Positions 35,991 through 44,363 of a stretch of DNA of 55,205 nucleotides are shown here, in pieces; position 1 is the first letter of the stretch; every line of letters begins with the position of its first letter. Made by a program: the position numbers and the translations under genes. Below the pieces are notes generated by a model that did no database searches, was not told where the DNA came from, and was given only the letters and a program-made list of their open reading frames with translations. The stretch spans positions 1-55,205 of the forward strand of contig JAPUFC010000068.1 of NCBI GenBank assembly GCA_027492275.1, written 5' to 3'. The DNA is from Mesorhizobium sp. GTDB lineage: Bacteria; Pseudomonadota; Alphaproteobacteria; Rhizobiales; Rhizobiaceae.

Positions 35991-37151
35991 ATGGCTCAGA
36001 TCGTCGGCTGGGGGCACACCCCCTTCGGCAGGCACCCCGACAAGAGCATCGAGGACCTGATCCGCGACGCGGGCGGGGAAGCGCTGCGGCATGCGGGCAT
36101 CGCGGCCGGCGACGTCGGCGCCGTCTGGGTCGGCCACTTCAACGCCGGCATGGTCGGCGATGCGTTTCCGTCCTCGCTCGCCCTGTCGATCGACGACGCG
36201 ATGCGCTTCGTGCCGGCCGCGCGCGCGGAAAACGCCTGCGCCTCCGGCTCGGCCGCCACCTATTCGGCTCTCGACGCCATCCGGTCCGGCCGCATCGATA
36301 TCGCCCTGGTGGTCGGGGTGGAGAAGATGAGCCATCTGCCCACCGCCGAGGTCGCGGCGGCGCTTGGCGGCGCGTCCTACCAGCCTGAAGAGGCGGGCGT
36401 CAGCTTTCCCGAGGTCTTCTCGCAGTTCGCCCGTGCCTATTTCGACACGTTCGGCGACAAGTCCCGCGCGCTCGCCGAGATCGCGGTCAAGAACCACCAG
36501 AACGCGATGGCCAATCCGCTGGCGCAGATGCAGCGTCCGCTGACGCTGGAGTTCTGCAGCACCGTCAGCAACAAGAATCCCATGGTCGCCGATCCGCTCA
36601 AGGTGACCGACTGCTCGCTCGTCTCCGATGGCGCGGCGGCCATCGTCATCGCCTCGGACGAGGCGGCGAAGGCCTTTCCACGCGCCGTGCGGTTCCGTTC
36701 AACCGCGCATGTCAGCGACTTCCTGCCGATGTCGCGCCGCGATCTCACGGCCTTCGAGGGACCGCGCCGGGCGATCAGCCGCGCCAAGGAACAGGCGGGC
36801 GTTCAGAACGGCGACCTGCATGTCGCCGAGGTGCACGACTGTTTCACCATAGCCGAGCTGATGATCTACGAGGCCATGGACCTGGCGCCGGCCGGCCAGG
36901 GCGAGCGCGCGCTGCGCGAAGGCATCGTCCTGCCGGGCGGCAGGCTGCCGGTCAACCTGTCGGGCGGACTGAAGGCCAAGGGCCATCCGGTCGGCGCCAC
37001 GGGCGTGTCCATGCACGTGATGATCGCTCGCCAGCTCACCGGCGCCGCCGATGCCATGCAGGTGCCGGGCGCAAACCTTGGCATGGTGTTCAACATGGGC
37101 GGATCGGGCGTCGCCAACTACTGCTCCATCCTCGAGACGGAACGCGCCTGA
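35991..37151 (+). CDS. Thiolase (acetyl-CoA acetyltransferase, SCP2-like group)
   Basis: A 386-residue thiolase-fold enzyme. Nucleophilic Cys lies in ENACASGSAA; EVHDCFTIAELM and GGLKAKGHPVGATG carry the active-site His and the second conserved block; the C-terminus ends MGGSGVANYCSIL. The HDCFT pattern puts it in the SCP2/lipid-transfer thiolase group, often used for steroid, terpenoid or branched-chain acyl-CoA cleavage. The start is fixed by AGGAGG five bases before ATG. Its TGA overlaps the next ATG, so the ligase is translationally coupled. Confidence 0.9.
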   Translation: MAQIVGWGHTPFGRHPDKSIEDLIRDAGGEALRHAGIAAGDVGAVWVGHFNAGMVGDAFPSSLALSIDDAMRFVPAARAENACASGSAATYSALDAIRSGRIDIALVVGVEKMSHLPTAEVAAALGGASYQPEEAGVSFPEVFSQFARAYFDTFGDKSRALAEIAVKNHQNAMANPLAQMQRPLTLEFCSTVSNKNPMVADPLKVTDCSLVSDGAAAIVIASDEAAKAFPRAVRFRSTAHVSDFLPMSRRDLTAFEGPRRAISRAKEQAGVQNGDLHVAEVHDCFTIAELMIYEAMDLAPAGQGERALREGIVLPGGRLPVNLSGGLKAKGHPVGATGVSMHVMIARQLTGAADAMQVPGANLGMVFNMGGSGVANYCSILETERA

Positions 37152-38662
37152 TGAACATCGCCCTGTGGCTGGAGCGGACCGCCGCGAAGTCCGGCGACGA
37201 GCCGGCCCTGCTGCTGGGCGACGCCGTCGTCGGCAGCTACCGCGCCTTCTTCCGCGAGGCCGGCGGCCTGGCGACCGCGCTGCGGGAGGCCGGCATCGAG
37301 CCCGGCGACCGCGTGGCCCTCTTCATGAAGAACTGTCCGCAATATCTGATCGCCCTCTATGCGGTCTGGATCGCGGCAGCGGTCGCCGTGCCGATCAATG
37401 CCAAGCTGCATCCCAAGGAGGCGTCCTGGATCGTCGACGACAGCGGCGCGAAACTGGCCTTCGTCGACGGGAAGTCCGGTCTCGGCGAGCTGTCCGGCGG
37501 CATCGTCGACGTCCATGGCGCGGCGTTCCGGCAGATGCTGGAAGCCGGCCCGGCGGCGGTGAGATCCTGCCGGCCCGACGCGCTAGCCTGGCTCTTCTAC
37601 ACGTCGGGCACGACCGGCAGGCCCAAGGGCGTCGAGATCACGCATGGCATGCTCGCCGCCATGTCGCTGTCCTACCTGTCCGACGTCGATGCGATCCCCG
37701 AGGGGACAGCGGCCTACTACGCCGCGCCGATGAGCCACGGCGCCGGCCTCTACGCGCCGGTGCACGTGCTGAGGGGCGCGCGGCACATCTGCCCGAAGGC
37801 GGCCAATTTCGATCCCGACGAACTGCTCGACCTGTCCGTCGCCTGCGGTCCGACCTCGATGTTCCTGGCGCCCACCATGGTGCGGCGGCTGACGGACGTG
37901 GCCAGGGCGCGCGGCAGCCGTGGCGACGGCATAGCCACCATCGTCTATGGCGGCGGGCCGATGTACCGCGCCGACATCGAGGAGGCCGTCGACTGGTTCG
38001 GGCCGAAATTCGTGCAGATCTACGGGCAGGGCGAGTGCCCCATGTCGATCACCGCGCTCTCGCGCGCCGACATCACCGATCGCAGCCATCGGCGCTGGCG
38101 CGAGCGGCTGGTGTCCGTGGGCCGCGCGCAGTCCGCCGTCGAGGTGGCCATAGGCGGCGAGGACGGGACTGTCCTGCCGGCCGGCGGCGTCGGCGAGATC
38201 ATGGTGCGCGGCCTGCCGGTGATGCGCGGCTACTGGAACAATCCGGAAGCGTCGGCCGCCACGGTGCGGGACGGGTGGCTGATGACCGGCGATGTCGGAA
38301 TGCTCGATGCCGACGGCTACCTGACCCTCCAGGATCGCTCGAAGGACGTGATCATCTCCGGCGGCACCAACATCTATCCGCGCGAGGTCGAGGAAGCGCT
38401 GCTGTCGCATCCCTCCGTCAGGGAAGTTTCCGTCGTCGGCGCGCCCTCGGCGGAATGGGGAGAGGACATCGTCGCCTTCGTCGTGCTGGCCCCCGGACAT
38501 ACGCTCGACACCGCCGCGCTTTCGGAGCACTGCCTCGGCGAGATCGCGCGCTTCAAGAGGCCCAAGCTGTATCACGCGGTCGCCGAGCTGCCGAAGAACA
38601 ACTACGGCAAGGTGCTGAAGACCGAACTGCGCACGATGGCGAAAGCGCTGGCCGACGCGTAG
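37151..38662 (+). CDS. AMP-dependent acyl-CoA synthetase
   Basis: A 503-residue ANL-superfamily enzyme that activates a carboxylic acid with ATP and CoA. Seen motifs: P-loop FYTSGTTGRPKGVEITH, adenine motif YGQGECPMS, TGDVGMLDADGYLTLQDRSKD with the hinge Asp, SGGTNIYPREVEEAL, and the catalytic Lys in NYGKVLKTEL. Length fits medium/aryl acid ligases; substrate is unknown. The start overlaps the thiolase stop, so the two act in one pathway: activation, then thiolysis, with intermediate steps encoded elsewhere. Confidence 0.92.
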   Translation: MNIALWLERTAAKSGDEPALLLGDAVVGSYRAFFREAGGLATALREAGIEPGDRVALFMKNCPQYLIALYAVWIAAAVAVPINAKLHPKEASWIVDDSGAKLAFVDGKSGLGELSGGIVDVHGAAFRQMLEAGPAAVRSCRPDALAWLFYTSGTTGRPKGVEITHGMLAAMSLSYLSDVDAIPEGTAAYYAAPMSHGAGLYAPVHVLRGARHICPKAANFDPDELLDLSVACGPTSMFLAPTMVRRLTDVARARGSRGDGIATIVYGGGPMYRADIEEAVDWFGPKFVQIYGQGECPMSITALSRADITDRSHRRWRERLVSVGRAQSAVEVAIGGEDGTVLPAGGVGEIMVRGLPVMRGYWNNPEASAATVRDGWLMTGDVGMLDADGYLTLQDRSKDVIISGGTNIYPREVEEALLSHPSVREVSVVGAPSAEWGEDIVAFVVLAPGHTLDTAALSEHCLGEIARFKRPKLYHAVAELPKNNYGKVLKTELRTMAKALADA

Positions 38663-38678
38663 CGCGGCGTGGTCGAGC

Positions 38679-38694
38679 GGCCCGTTCACGGGCC
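38679..38694. terminator. Hairpin between convergent genes
   Basis: A perfect 6-bp stem, GGCCCG (38679-38684) with CGGGCC (38689-38694), and a TTCA loop lie in the 90-base gap between the convergent acyl-CoA synthetase and amidohydrolase genes. No long T-tract follows, so strength is uncertain. Confidence 0.45.
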
Positions 38695-38752
38695 TGGGGC
38701 GGGCTTGTACCTGGCCTGCGGCCGTTGCACGACCGCCGGTCCGGCCTCGAGC

Positions 38753-39670
38753 CTAGATGCGGTAGATCCGCTCGGCGTTCTCGCGGAACAACGCCGCCTG
38801 CTCGTCTGCCGTCAAACGCGCCGCCGCGAACGCATAGGCGTCGAAATAGTCGTCCAGCGATCCCTTGAGGCGGTCGACGGGGAAGTTGCTCGCCATCATC
38901 ACCCGGTCGGCGCCGAAGGCCTCCACCACCATGGTCAGGTAGTCCCGCATGATCGCGGCGTTCCAGCCATGGATGATCATGCTCAGGCCGCAGAACTTGA
39001 TCGACAGATTGGGATGTCGCGCGAGTTCGTGGAGGCCGTCGCGCCATGCCCGAAGTCCCTCCTGGTCGCGCGCGATGGGCATGCCGGCGTGAAGAAGGAT
39101 GACGGGCACCGCGTCGTCCAGCGCGGCAAGCGACCCGATGTCCGCGAACTGGGCCGGATACGCCTGCACGTCGAGCGAGAACGAGAATCGCGACAGCCTG
39201 GAAAAGCCCCGCCGGAACGCGCTGTCCGTCAGATAGTCGCTCCGGTCCGCCCAGCGCAGGACGGGGTTCTCGTGCCAGTTGAGCGACACCCTGACGCCGC
39301 GCGCGTTGCGGTGGCTGGCGTGCCCTTCCAGAACCCGCTCGACGTCGGGCTGGTCGAGGGCGGCGGCCCCGATGATGGCATGCGGGAAGCCGCCCGGATT
39401 GGCGTCGGCGATCGCCTGCAGATGCCGCGTCTCTCCGACGGGATCCTCGGGGCGCCAGCCGGTCTGCACATGCACCGACTTGACGACGTTCTGGTTCCTC
39501 ACGTCATCGAGATACGCGTTCAGCCGGTAGTTGAAGCGCAGCTCCGCCGAATCCCCATACACCCGCTGGACCGGCGACGGCGACACCAGCCAGGGATAGC
39601 GGTCCGCGTCGACGTCCCAGAGATGATGATGGGCGTCGACCTTTGCGATCCGGCGATGCCCTGTGTCCAT
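38753..39670 (-). CDS. Amidohydrolase family (amidohydrolase 2) protein
   Basis: A 305-residue TIM-barrel metal-dependent hydrolase beginning VDAHHHLWDVDADRYPWL, the family signature with the HxH metal pair. VILLHAGMPIARDQEG and MIMASNFPVDRLKG-like strands follow (seen as RVMMASNFPVDRLKG). This group includes lactonases such as 2-pyrone-4,6-dicarboxylate or fuconolactone hydrolases and decarboxylases; the substrate cannot be told. It is a single gene between two catabolic units, with no close operon partner. Confidence 0.85.
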   Translation of the reverse strand: MDTGHRRIAKVDAHHHLWDVDADRYPWLVSPSPVQRVYGDSAELRFNYRLNAYLDDVRNQNVVKSVHVQTGWRPEDPVGETRHLQAIADANPGGFPHAIIGAAALDQPDVERVLEGHASHRNARGVRVSLNWHENPVLRWADRSDYLTDSAFRRGFSRLSRFSFSLDVQAYPAQFADIGSLAALDDAVPVILLHAGMPIARDQEGLRAWRDGLHELARHPNLSIKFCGLSMIIHGWNAAIMRDYLTMVVEAFGADRVMMASNFPVDRLKGSLDDYFDAYAFAAARLTADEQAALFRENAERIYRI

Positions 39671-39768
39671 GATCGATCCCGTTTCTCGAGGTTGACGGCG
39701 GCCCCGTTCGGGAACCGCCGCCGGCGACCTGGAAGGACGCGAACTCCCCCGGGCTCGTGTCAGGCAGC

Positions 39769-41001
39769 CTACTGGAAGAAGGGACAGTTGCCGTCCTTGA
39801 TGGAGCGGTAGATGCCTTCCTTCGGGATGGTCGTAATCGGCTTGTAGTAATCGAAGTCCCCCGACGATTCGCCCGGCGCCTTCACCTCGACCATGATGAG
39901 ATCCCGCAGCACGCGGCCGTCCTCGCGCACGACGCCGTTGGTCGTCATCATGTCGTTGACCGGCATCTCGCGCATCTTGGCGAGAACCGCTTCGGTCTCG
40001 TCGGTCCCTGCTGCGGCGACGGCCTTCAGGTAGTGCGTCACGGCCGCGTAGGCATTGGCCTGGTTGGCCGTCGGCGCCCGCCCGCCCGGCACCCGCTGGC
40101 TGAACCGCTTGGTCCAGGCCAGCGTCTGCTCGTTCAGTTGCGGGTAGAAGGGCGTCGCGGTCACGAGGCCCTGCGTGGCTTCCTGTCCGATCGACTGCAC
40201 CTGGGCGGTCTGCAGGAAGAACGCCGCGAGCTTCTGGCCGCCCTGCAGGATGCCGAACTCGTGGCTCGCCTTGATCGTGTTGGCGAGGTCGTCTCCGGCC
40301 TGCGCCAGGGCGATCACCTCCGCCCCGGAGTTCTGCGCGGCCAGCACGGCGCTGGCGAAGTCGAGGTTGCCGAGCGGGTGCTTGACCGAGCCGACCTTTT
40401 CACCGCCCTTCTCGCCGATGAACTTGGTGGCGACGGCCTCCATGTCCAGGCCGAAATTCACGTCGACCGTGATGAAGAACCATTTCTTGCCGCCCTGCTG
40501 CACGACGCCTTCGACCAGCGAGCTCGCGGCCGCATAGGTGTCGAACATCCAGTGAATGCTGTGCGGCGTGCAGCCCTTGCCGGTCAACTCGGCGGACGCG
40601 CCGCCGGTGGTGATGCTGATCCTCTTGGCCTGATGGGCGACCTGCTGGACCGCCAGCGCCGAGTTGGACGCGGCGAGCCCCGCGATCATGCGCACGCCGT
40701 CCTCGTCGTAGAACTTCCTGGCCAGCGCCACGGCGATGTCCGGCTTGTTCTCGTCGGTCGCGACGAGCAGTTCGATCTTGCGGCCGAGCACTTCGCCGCC
40801 GAAATCCTCGATGGCCATTTTCGCCGCCTCGATCGCGCCCGGGCCGCTGGTGCCGGAATTCGGCCCGGAAAGGTCGTCGATCATGCCGATGCGCAGCGGT
40901 CCGCTGTTCTGCGCCATGGAGGGCGTGCCGAAGGCGAGCGCGCCCATCGTCAACGCCATGCCGGCAAGCAGGTGCCGCCGCTGTCTGTTCATAGATGCCA
41001 T
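39769..41001 (-). CDS. Liv-type ABC transporter substrate-binding protein
   Basis: A 410-residue periplasmic binding protein of the branched-chain amino acid/aromatic acid group. The leader (NRQRRHLLAGMALTMGALAF) includes a twin Arg and ends at a SMAQ cleavage site; Tat export is possible. The mature start SGPLRIGMIDDLSGPNSGTSG matches the family, as does GRKIELLVATDENKPDIAVA. ATG 41001 follows GGGAGGATC. It is placed away from its ATPase and permease genes (47755-51175), but its promoter shares an operator-like site with theirs. Homologues often bind aromatic or short branched acids. Confidence 0.92.
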   Translation of the reverse strand: MASMNRQRRHLLAGMALTMGALAFGTPSMAQNSGPLRIGMIDDLSGPNSGTSGPGAIEAAKMAIEDFGGEVLGRKIELLVATDENKPDIAVALARKFYDEDGVRMIAGLAASNSALAVQQVAHQAKRISITTGGASAELTGKGCTPHSIHWMFDTYAAASSLVEGVVQQGGKKWFFITVDVNFGLDMEAVATKFIGEKGGEKVGSVKHPLGNLDFASAVLAAQNSGAEVIALAQAGDDLANTIKASHEFGILQGGQKLAAFFLQTAQVQSIGQEATQGLVTATPFYPQLNEQTLAWTKRFSQRVPGGRAPTANQANAYAAVTHYLKAVAAAGTDETEAVLAKMREMPVNDMMTTNGVVREDGRVLRDLIMVEVKAPGESSGDFDYYKPITTIPKEGIYRSIKDGNCPFFQ

Positions 41002-41064
41002 GTGGATCCTCCCGATTGGCCATCCGTCCCGTCGCGTCACGCCAGGATCAGGCTGTGCCGGACA

Positions 41065-41094
41065 TATATACCGACCGATCGGTTTGTTATCAAG
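41065..41094 (-). promoter_or_regulatory. Promoter with embedded operator (site A) for the binding-protein gene
   Basis: On the - strand, TTGATA (complement of 41088-41093) and TATATA (41065-41070) are spaced by exactly 17 bases, a near-consensus sigma-70 promoter for the gene starting at 41001. The spacer is filled by a dyad centred on CCGATCGG; on the + strand the site reads ACCGACCGATCGG then TTTGTTATCAAG (41070-41094). Similar sites occur at 41158, 46385 and 46620. Confidence 0.7.
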
Positions 41095-41157
41095 CGGTCT
41101 TCGTCGCAAGCTGCCAAGCCTGAGTGGAAACGTCCCGGAGCGGGCTCAAAATATTCA

Positions 41158-41182
41158 ACCGGCCGATCGATTTGTGATAAGG
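41158..41182. promoter_or_regulatory. Operator-like site B upstream of the TetR gene
   Basis: ACCGGCCGATCGA then TTTGTGATAAGG matches site A at 20 of 25 positions in the same orientation. On the + strand it overlaps a possible TTCAAC/GATAAG promoter for the TetR gene 50 bases downstream, suggesting autoregulation; it could also support a second - strand promoter. Confidence 0.6.
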
Positions 41183-41231
41183 GTCGTGCGAAGGTCGCGC
41201 GTGGCAGCCTGACGCATTCGGGAGTGAGTTG

Positions 41232-41849
41232 ATGGCCGATGCCCCAAGAAAGAAGATCGGGCGTCCGCCCCTTGTCGAAAACCGTCGTGAGATGCTCCTG
41301 GACACGGCGGCGCGGCTGTTCGGGAAGGTCGGCTTCGAGCGGTGCTCGATGCAGGACATATCCGACGCGACGAACGTATCCAAAGGGACCCTGTATCACT
41401 ACTTCAAGACGAAGCAGGACATCTACGACGCCATATTCCTGAGCACGCTGAAGAAGATGGCGTCGTTCGTCGACCAGTCGATCGACAAGAAGGCGAGCGC
41501 CCGGGATCAACTGATATCGTTCTTCAGGGCGCACGCGGAGTATTTCGACACCCACTACTGGGATTTCAACGCCACCGTGCTGGGCGTCGCCGGTGTTTCC
41601 TCCAGCGCGATGCGGCATGAGGCGGTGGAACTGCGCGATCGCTACGAGAGCATCCTGCGCGAGATCGTTCGGCGCGGCATAGAGACGGGCGAGTTCGCGT
41701 TGGAGGAGCCGAGCATGCCGACGCGCGCGGCGCTGTCCATGGTCAACTGGATGCCGCGCTGGTATCGGCCGAACGGCGCGCGCAGCGCCGCCGATATCGC
41801 CGTCTCCTTCGCGCATCTGCTGCTCGACGGATTCCGCCGCCGGGACTAG
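41232..41849 (+). CDS. TetR-family transcriptional regulator
   Basis: A 205-residue TetR repressor. The N-terminal HTH is clear: LLDTAARLFGKVGFERCSMQ, then DISDATNVSKGTLYHYFKTK, the usual recognition helix and YHYF signature. The C-terminal half is a ligand domain of the type that senses acyl-CoA or small acids (VELRDRYESILREIVRRGIE). ATG 41232 has GGAG seven bases upstream. It sits amid the regulon it probably controls, next to two operator-like sites. Its stop TAG is formed by the first three bases of the two-hairpin repeat. Confidence 0.9.
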   Translation: MADAPRKKIGRPPLVENRREMLLDTAARLFGKVGFERCSMQDISDATNVSKGTLYHYFKTKQDIYDAIFLSTLKKMASFVDQSIDKKASARDQLISFFRAHAEYFDTHYWDFNATVLGVAGVSSSAMRHEAVELRDRYESILREIVRRGIETGEFALEEPSMPTRAALSMVNWMPRWYRPNGARSAADIAVSFAHLLLDGFRRRD

Positions 41850-41952
41850 AGCATTTCCAGCAAAAGTGCGAAGCGGTTTTGCGTCCGGAAATGCGGCTAA
41901 AACAAAGAGATAGAGCGGTTCTACTGATTCCGTGAAAACAAGAACCGCTTTA
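41847..41952. repeat. Two-hairpin intergenic repeat, copy 1
   Basis: A 106-base element present three times in the window. It folds as two stems: GCATTTCC pairs with GGAAATGC (with an inner GCAAAA/TTTTGC), then AGCGGTTCT pairs with AGAACCGCT. Here it lies between convergent genes. Its left end TAG is the stop of the TetR gene and its right end TTA, read on the other strand, is the TAA stop of the CoA transferase. Likely a bidirectional terminator or mobile palindromic repeat. Confidence 0.9.
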
Positions 41953-43122
41953 GCTCCGGTCTCCGCCTTCGCGCGGCAGCGACGCGAGCACCGTTTCGGT
42001 ATGCGCGCCGAGAAGCGGTGCCGGCCCCGGCGTGCGCAGCGGCGAGTTCCGCATCGCGATTCCGGCCCGCACGACATCGAGGGTTCCGGCCGTCGGGTGC
42101 TCCACCTGGACGATCATGCCGGATGCGCGGGTCTCGTCGCTGGCAATGGCCTCGACGGGGTTGCGCACCGCGCCGCCCGGCACGCCGGCCTCGCGCAGAC
42201 GGCCGACCCAGAAGCTGCGCTCGCGTGTCCGCAGCCTTGCATTGATGTCGGCGGACAGCGCGTCGACATTCTCCAGCCGGGTCCGGTTGCTCTTGTACCG
42301 CGGGTCCGCAACCATCTCGGGCGCTTCCAGCACCTCGCACAGCCGCCGGTAGAGCCGGTCGTTGCCGGCGCTGATCATCACCTGTCCGTCGGCGCAGTCG
42401 AAAAGCCCGTTGGGGCACATGAAGAACGACGTGTTGCCGAGCCGAGGCGGGTTCTCGCCGGTCAGCAGCACCCCCTGGTAGACGAAGGCCGCGGCTGCAA
42501 TGGCGGTGTTGTACAGCGAAACGTCCACGAGATCGCCTTCGCCGGTCCTGTCCCGGGCGCGAAGCGCCGACAGGATTCCCATTCCCGCATGCGTCCCGGC
42601 CAGGATGTCGATCAGCGAGCCCCCCGCCCGCGTCGCGGGTTGGGAGGCGTCGCCGGTCAGGTACATGAACCCGGTTTCCGCCTGGATGATCGGATCATAA
42701 CCCGCGAGGGCCGAATAGGCGCCGGTCTGGCCGTAGCCGGAGATGGAGCAGTAGACGAGCCGCGGGTTGAGCAGCGACAGGGCGGAATAGCCCAGCCCCA
42801 GCCGCTCCATCGTTCCCGGGCGGAAGTTCTCCACCAACACGTCGCTCGCCCTGGCCAGCTCGATCGCCCGCCCGCGATCGCCGGAATCCTTCAGATCCAG
42901 GACGACGCTCTTCTTGTCGCGGTTGAGCCCCATGAAGTTGGCGGACTCCCCCGCGCGGCCCGGCGGGAGGTAGGCTCTGGTGTCGTCGCCTTCCGGCGAC
43001 TCGACCTTGACGATCTCGGCCCCCAGGTCCGACAGCAACTGGGTCAGATAGGGTCCTGAGAGGACGCGCGTGAAATCAAGGACCCTCAGGCCCGTCAGCG
43101 GCGCAGCACCGGGTTGCGACAT
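41950..43122 (-). CDS. CaiB/BaiF family CoA transferase
   Basis: A 390-residue class III CoA transferase that moves CoA from one acyl-CoA to a free acid. Family marks: LRVLDFTRVLSGPYLTQLLSD, EIVKVESPEGDDTRAY, LVENFRPGTMERLGLGY, SGYGQTG, and SLIDILAGTHAGMGIL, whose Asp is the likely catalytic residue. ATG 43122 with GGTGAG upstream is preferred over TTG 43137. It is the last gene of a - strand operon with two acyl-CoA dehydrogenases and a crotonase, so it probably activates their substrate. The stop codon lies in repeat copy 1. Confidence 0.91.
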   Translation of the reverse strand: MSQPGAAPLTGLRVLDFTRVLSGPYLTQLLSDLGAEIVKVESPEGDDTRAYLPPGRAGESANFMGLNRDKKSVVLDLKDSGDRGRAIELARASDVLVENFRPGTMERLGLGYSALSLLNPRLVYCSISGYGQTGAYSALAGYDPIIQAETGFMYLTGDASQPATRAGGSLIDILAGTHAGMGILSALRARDRTGEGDLVDVSLYNTAIAAAAFVYQGVLLTGENPPRLGNTSFFMCPNGLFDCADGQVMISAGNDRLYRRLCEVLEAPEMVADPRYKSNRTRLENVDALSADINARLRTRERSFWVGRLREAGVPGGAVRNPVEAIASDETRASGMIVQVEHPTAGTLDVVRAGIAMRNSPLRTPGPAPLLGAHTETVLASLPREGGDRS

Positions 43123-43129
43123 GGCCGTC

Positions 43130-44239
43130 TCACCCAAGCTCGGGATCTGCCGCCAGGCCGCCCGCCACCGCCGCGCCGGCCAGCGCGCGCGCCGCCAGGC
43201 TCTCCCTGTGCGCGTAGGCCGTTCCGTGGGAGCCTGCCAGGCGCGTGATCCGGCGGAAATGCAGGTGCAGCCCGTATTCCCACGTAAACGCTATGCCGCC
43301 ATGCATCTGGATGCACTGCTCGGCGATCTTCAGCCCGGCTTCGGAGCAATAGGCTTTGGCCATGTGGTATGCCGTCTCGGCCTCCGATGCCGCGCGGGCG
43401 TCGTCAGGACGCGCGGCCGACCTGTCGAACAGCGCCGCGGCGTACTCCACGCTCGCCTTCATGGCCTCGAGCTGCATGCAGCAGTCGGCGGCGATGTGCT
43501 TGAGCCCCTGGAAGGTTCCGATCACCTTTCCGAACTGCTTGCGTTCCTTCAGATAGGCCACCGTGCGATCAAGGCAGTGCTCGGCGGCCCCGACGATCTC
43601 AGCGGCGGCGAGGATGCCGAGCATGGCGTCGGAGCGCATGTCGACGATCTCGTTCCCGGATATGGTCTGCGCGATCTCCAGCCGGCTCGAGCCATAGGTC
43701 AGGTCGATGGCGTCGGTCGCCTCTCCGCGCTGCCCGTTGAGCTCGATGAGAACCGACCGATCCCTGTCGTGGCCGTTCTTCAGCGATGCCAGCATGTACT
43801 TCGCTTCCGACGCGAAGGGCAGGTTGACCGTTCCTGCGACCACCGTATTGGGGGCGTCGGAGATCGAAAGCTCGCCATGCACCGGCGCCGTGACGTAGGC
43901 GCTCCCGTCGAGCACGTCCGACAGAATGTCGGCGCGCGTCCTCGCGGCGACCGCCGTGGCCACGATGCTCTCGATCGCGGGGAACGGCAGCGCCGCGCGT
44001 CCCGTCTCCATGGCGACGGCCACCGCCTCGACCATGCCGAGGCCGAGCCCGCCCTGATCTTCGGGAACGAGCAAGCCGAAGACGCCGAGGTCGACCAGCC
44101 TGTCCTTCGCCTGAGCGGCGGTGGGCCTGATCTGGTCGGCCGTTTCACCGGGCTGGAGCCTGGTCGTCTCGAGGGATTCCAGGGCGCGTCGGACGCTCTG
44201 CGCCAGCATCTTCTGTTCCGCGGAAAAATCGCATCGCAT
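43130..44239 (-). CDS. Acyl-CoA dehydrogenase, smaller subunit-like
   Basis: A 369-residue flavoprotein of the acyl-CoA dehydrogenase fold: FSAEQKMLAQSVRRALESL, FGLLVPEDQGGLGLGMVEAV, RKQFGKVIGTFQGLKH (FAD-binding), and IQMHGGIAFTWEYGLHLHFRR near the end. The middle beta domain is short and divergent. This pattern is typical of one half of an alpha2-beta2 dehydrogenase such as the steroid-side-chain FadE pairs. Its partner lies just upstream (44361-45524). ATG 44239 is chosen because frames further upstream come from the repeat element. It ends eight bases before the CoA transferase start. Confidence 0.88.
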   Translation of the reverse strand: MRCDFSAEQKMLAQSVRRALESLETTRLQPGETADQIRPTAAQAKDRLVDLGVFGLLVPEDQGGLGLGMVEAVAVAMETGRAALPFPAIESIVATAVAARTRADILSDVLDGSAYVTAPVHGELSISDAPNTVVAGTVNLPFASEAKYMLASLKNGHDRDRSVLIELNGQRGEATDAIDLTYGSSRLEIAQTISGNEIVDMRSDAMLGILAAAEIVGAAEHCLDRTVAYLKERKQFGKVIGTFQGLKHIAADCCMQLEAMKASVEYAAALFDRSAARPDDARAASEAETAYHMAKAYCSEAGLKIAEQCIQMHGGIAFTWEYGLHLHFRRITRLAGSHGTAYAHRESLAARALAGAAVAGGLAADPELG

Positions 44240-44258
44240 GCCAATGAGTTCCTGTGCC

Positions 44259-44363
44259 CAGAGCATTTCCAGCAAAAGTGCGAAGCGGTTTTGCGTCAGG
44301 AAATGCGGCTAAAACAAAGAGATAGAGCGGTTCTACTGATTGCGTGAAACGAGAACCGCTCTA
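44259..44363. repeat. Two-hairpin intergenic repeat, copy 2
   Basis: A 105-base copy of the same element, placed inside a - strand operon between two acyl-CoA dehydrogenase genes. The second stem extends to a perfect 12 bp, TAGAGCGGTTCT with AGAACCGCTCTA. Its right end CTA (44361-44363), read on the - strand, is the TAG stop of the upstream dehydrogenase. In this position it could attenuate or stabilise the operon transcript. Confidence 0.9.
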
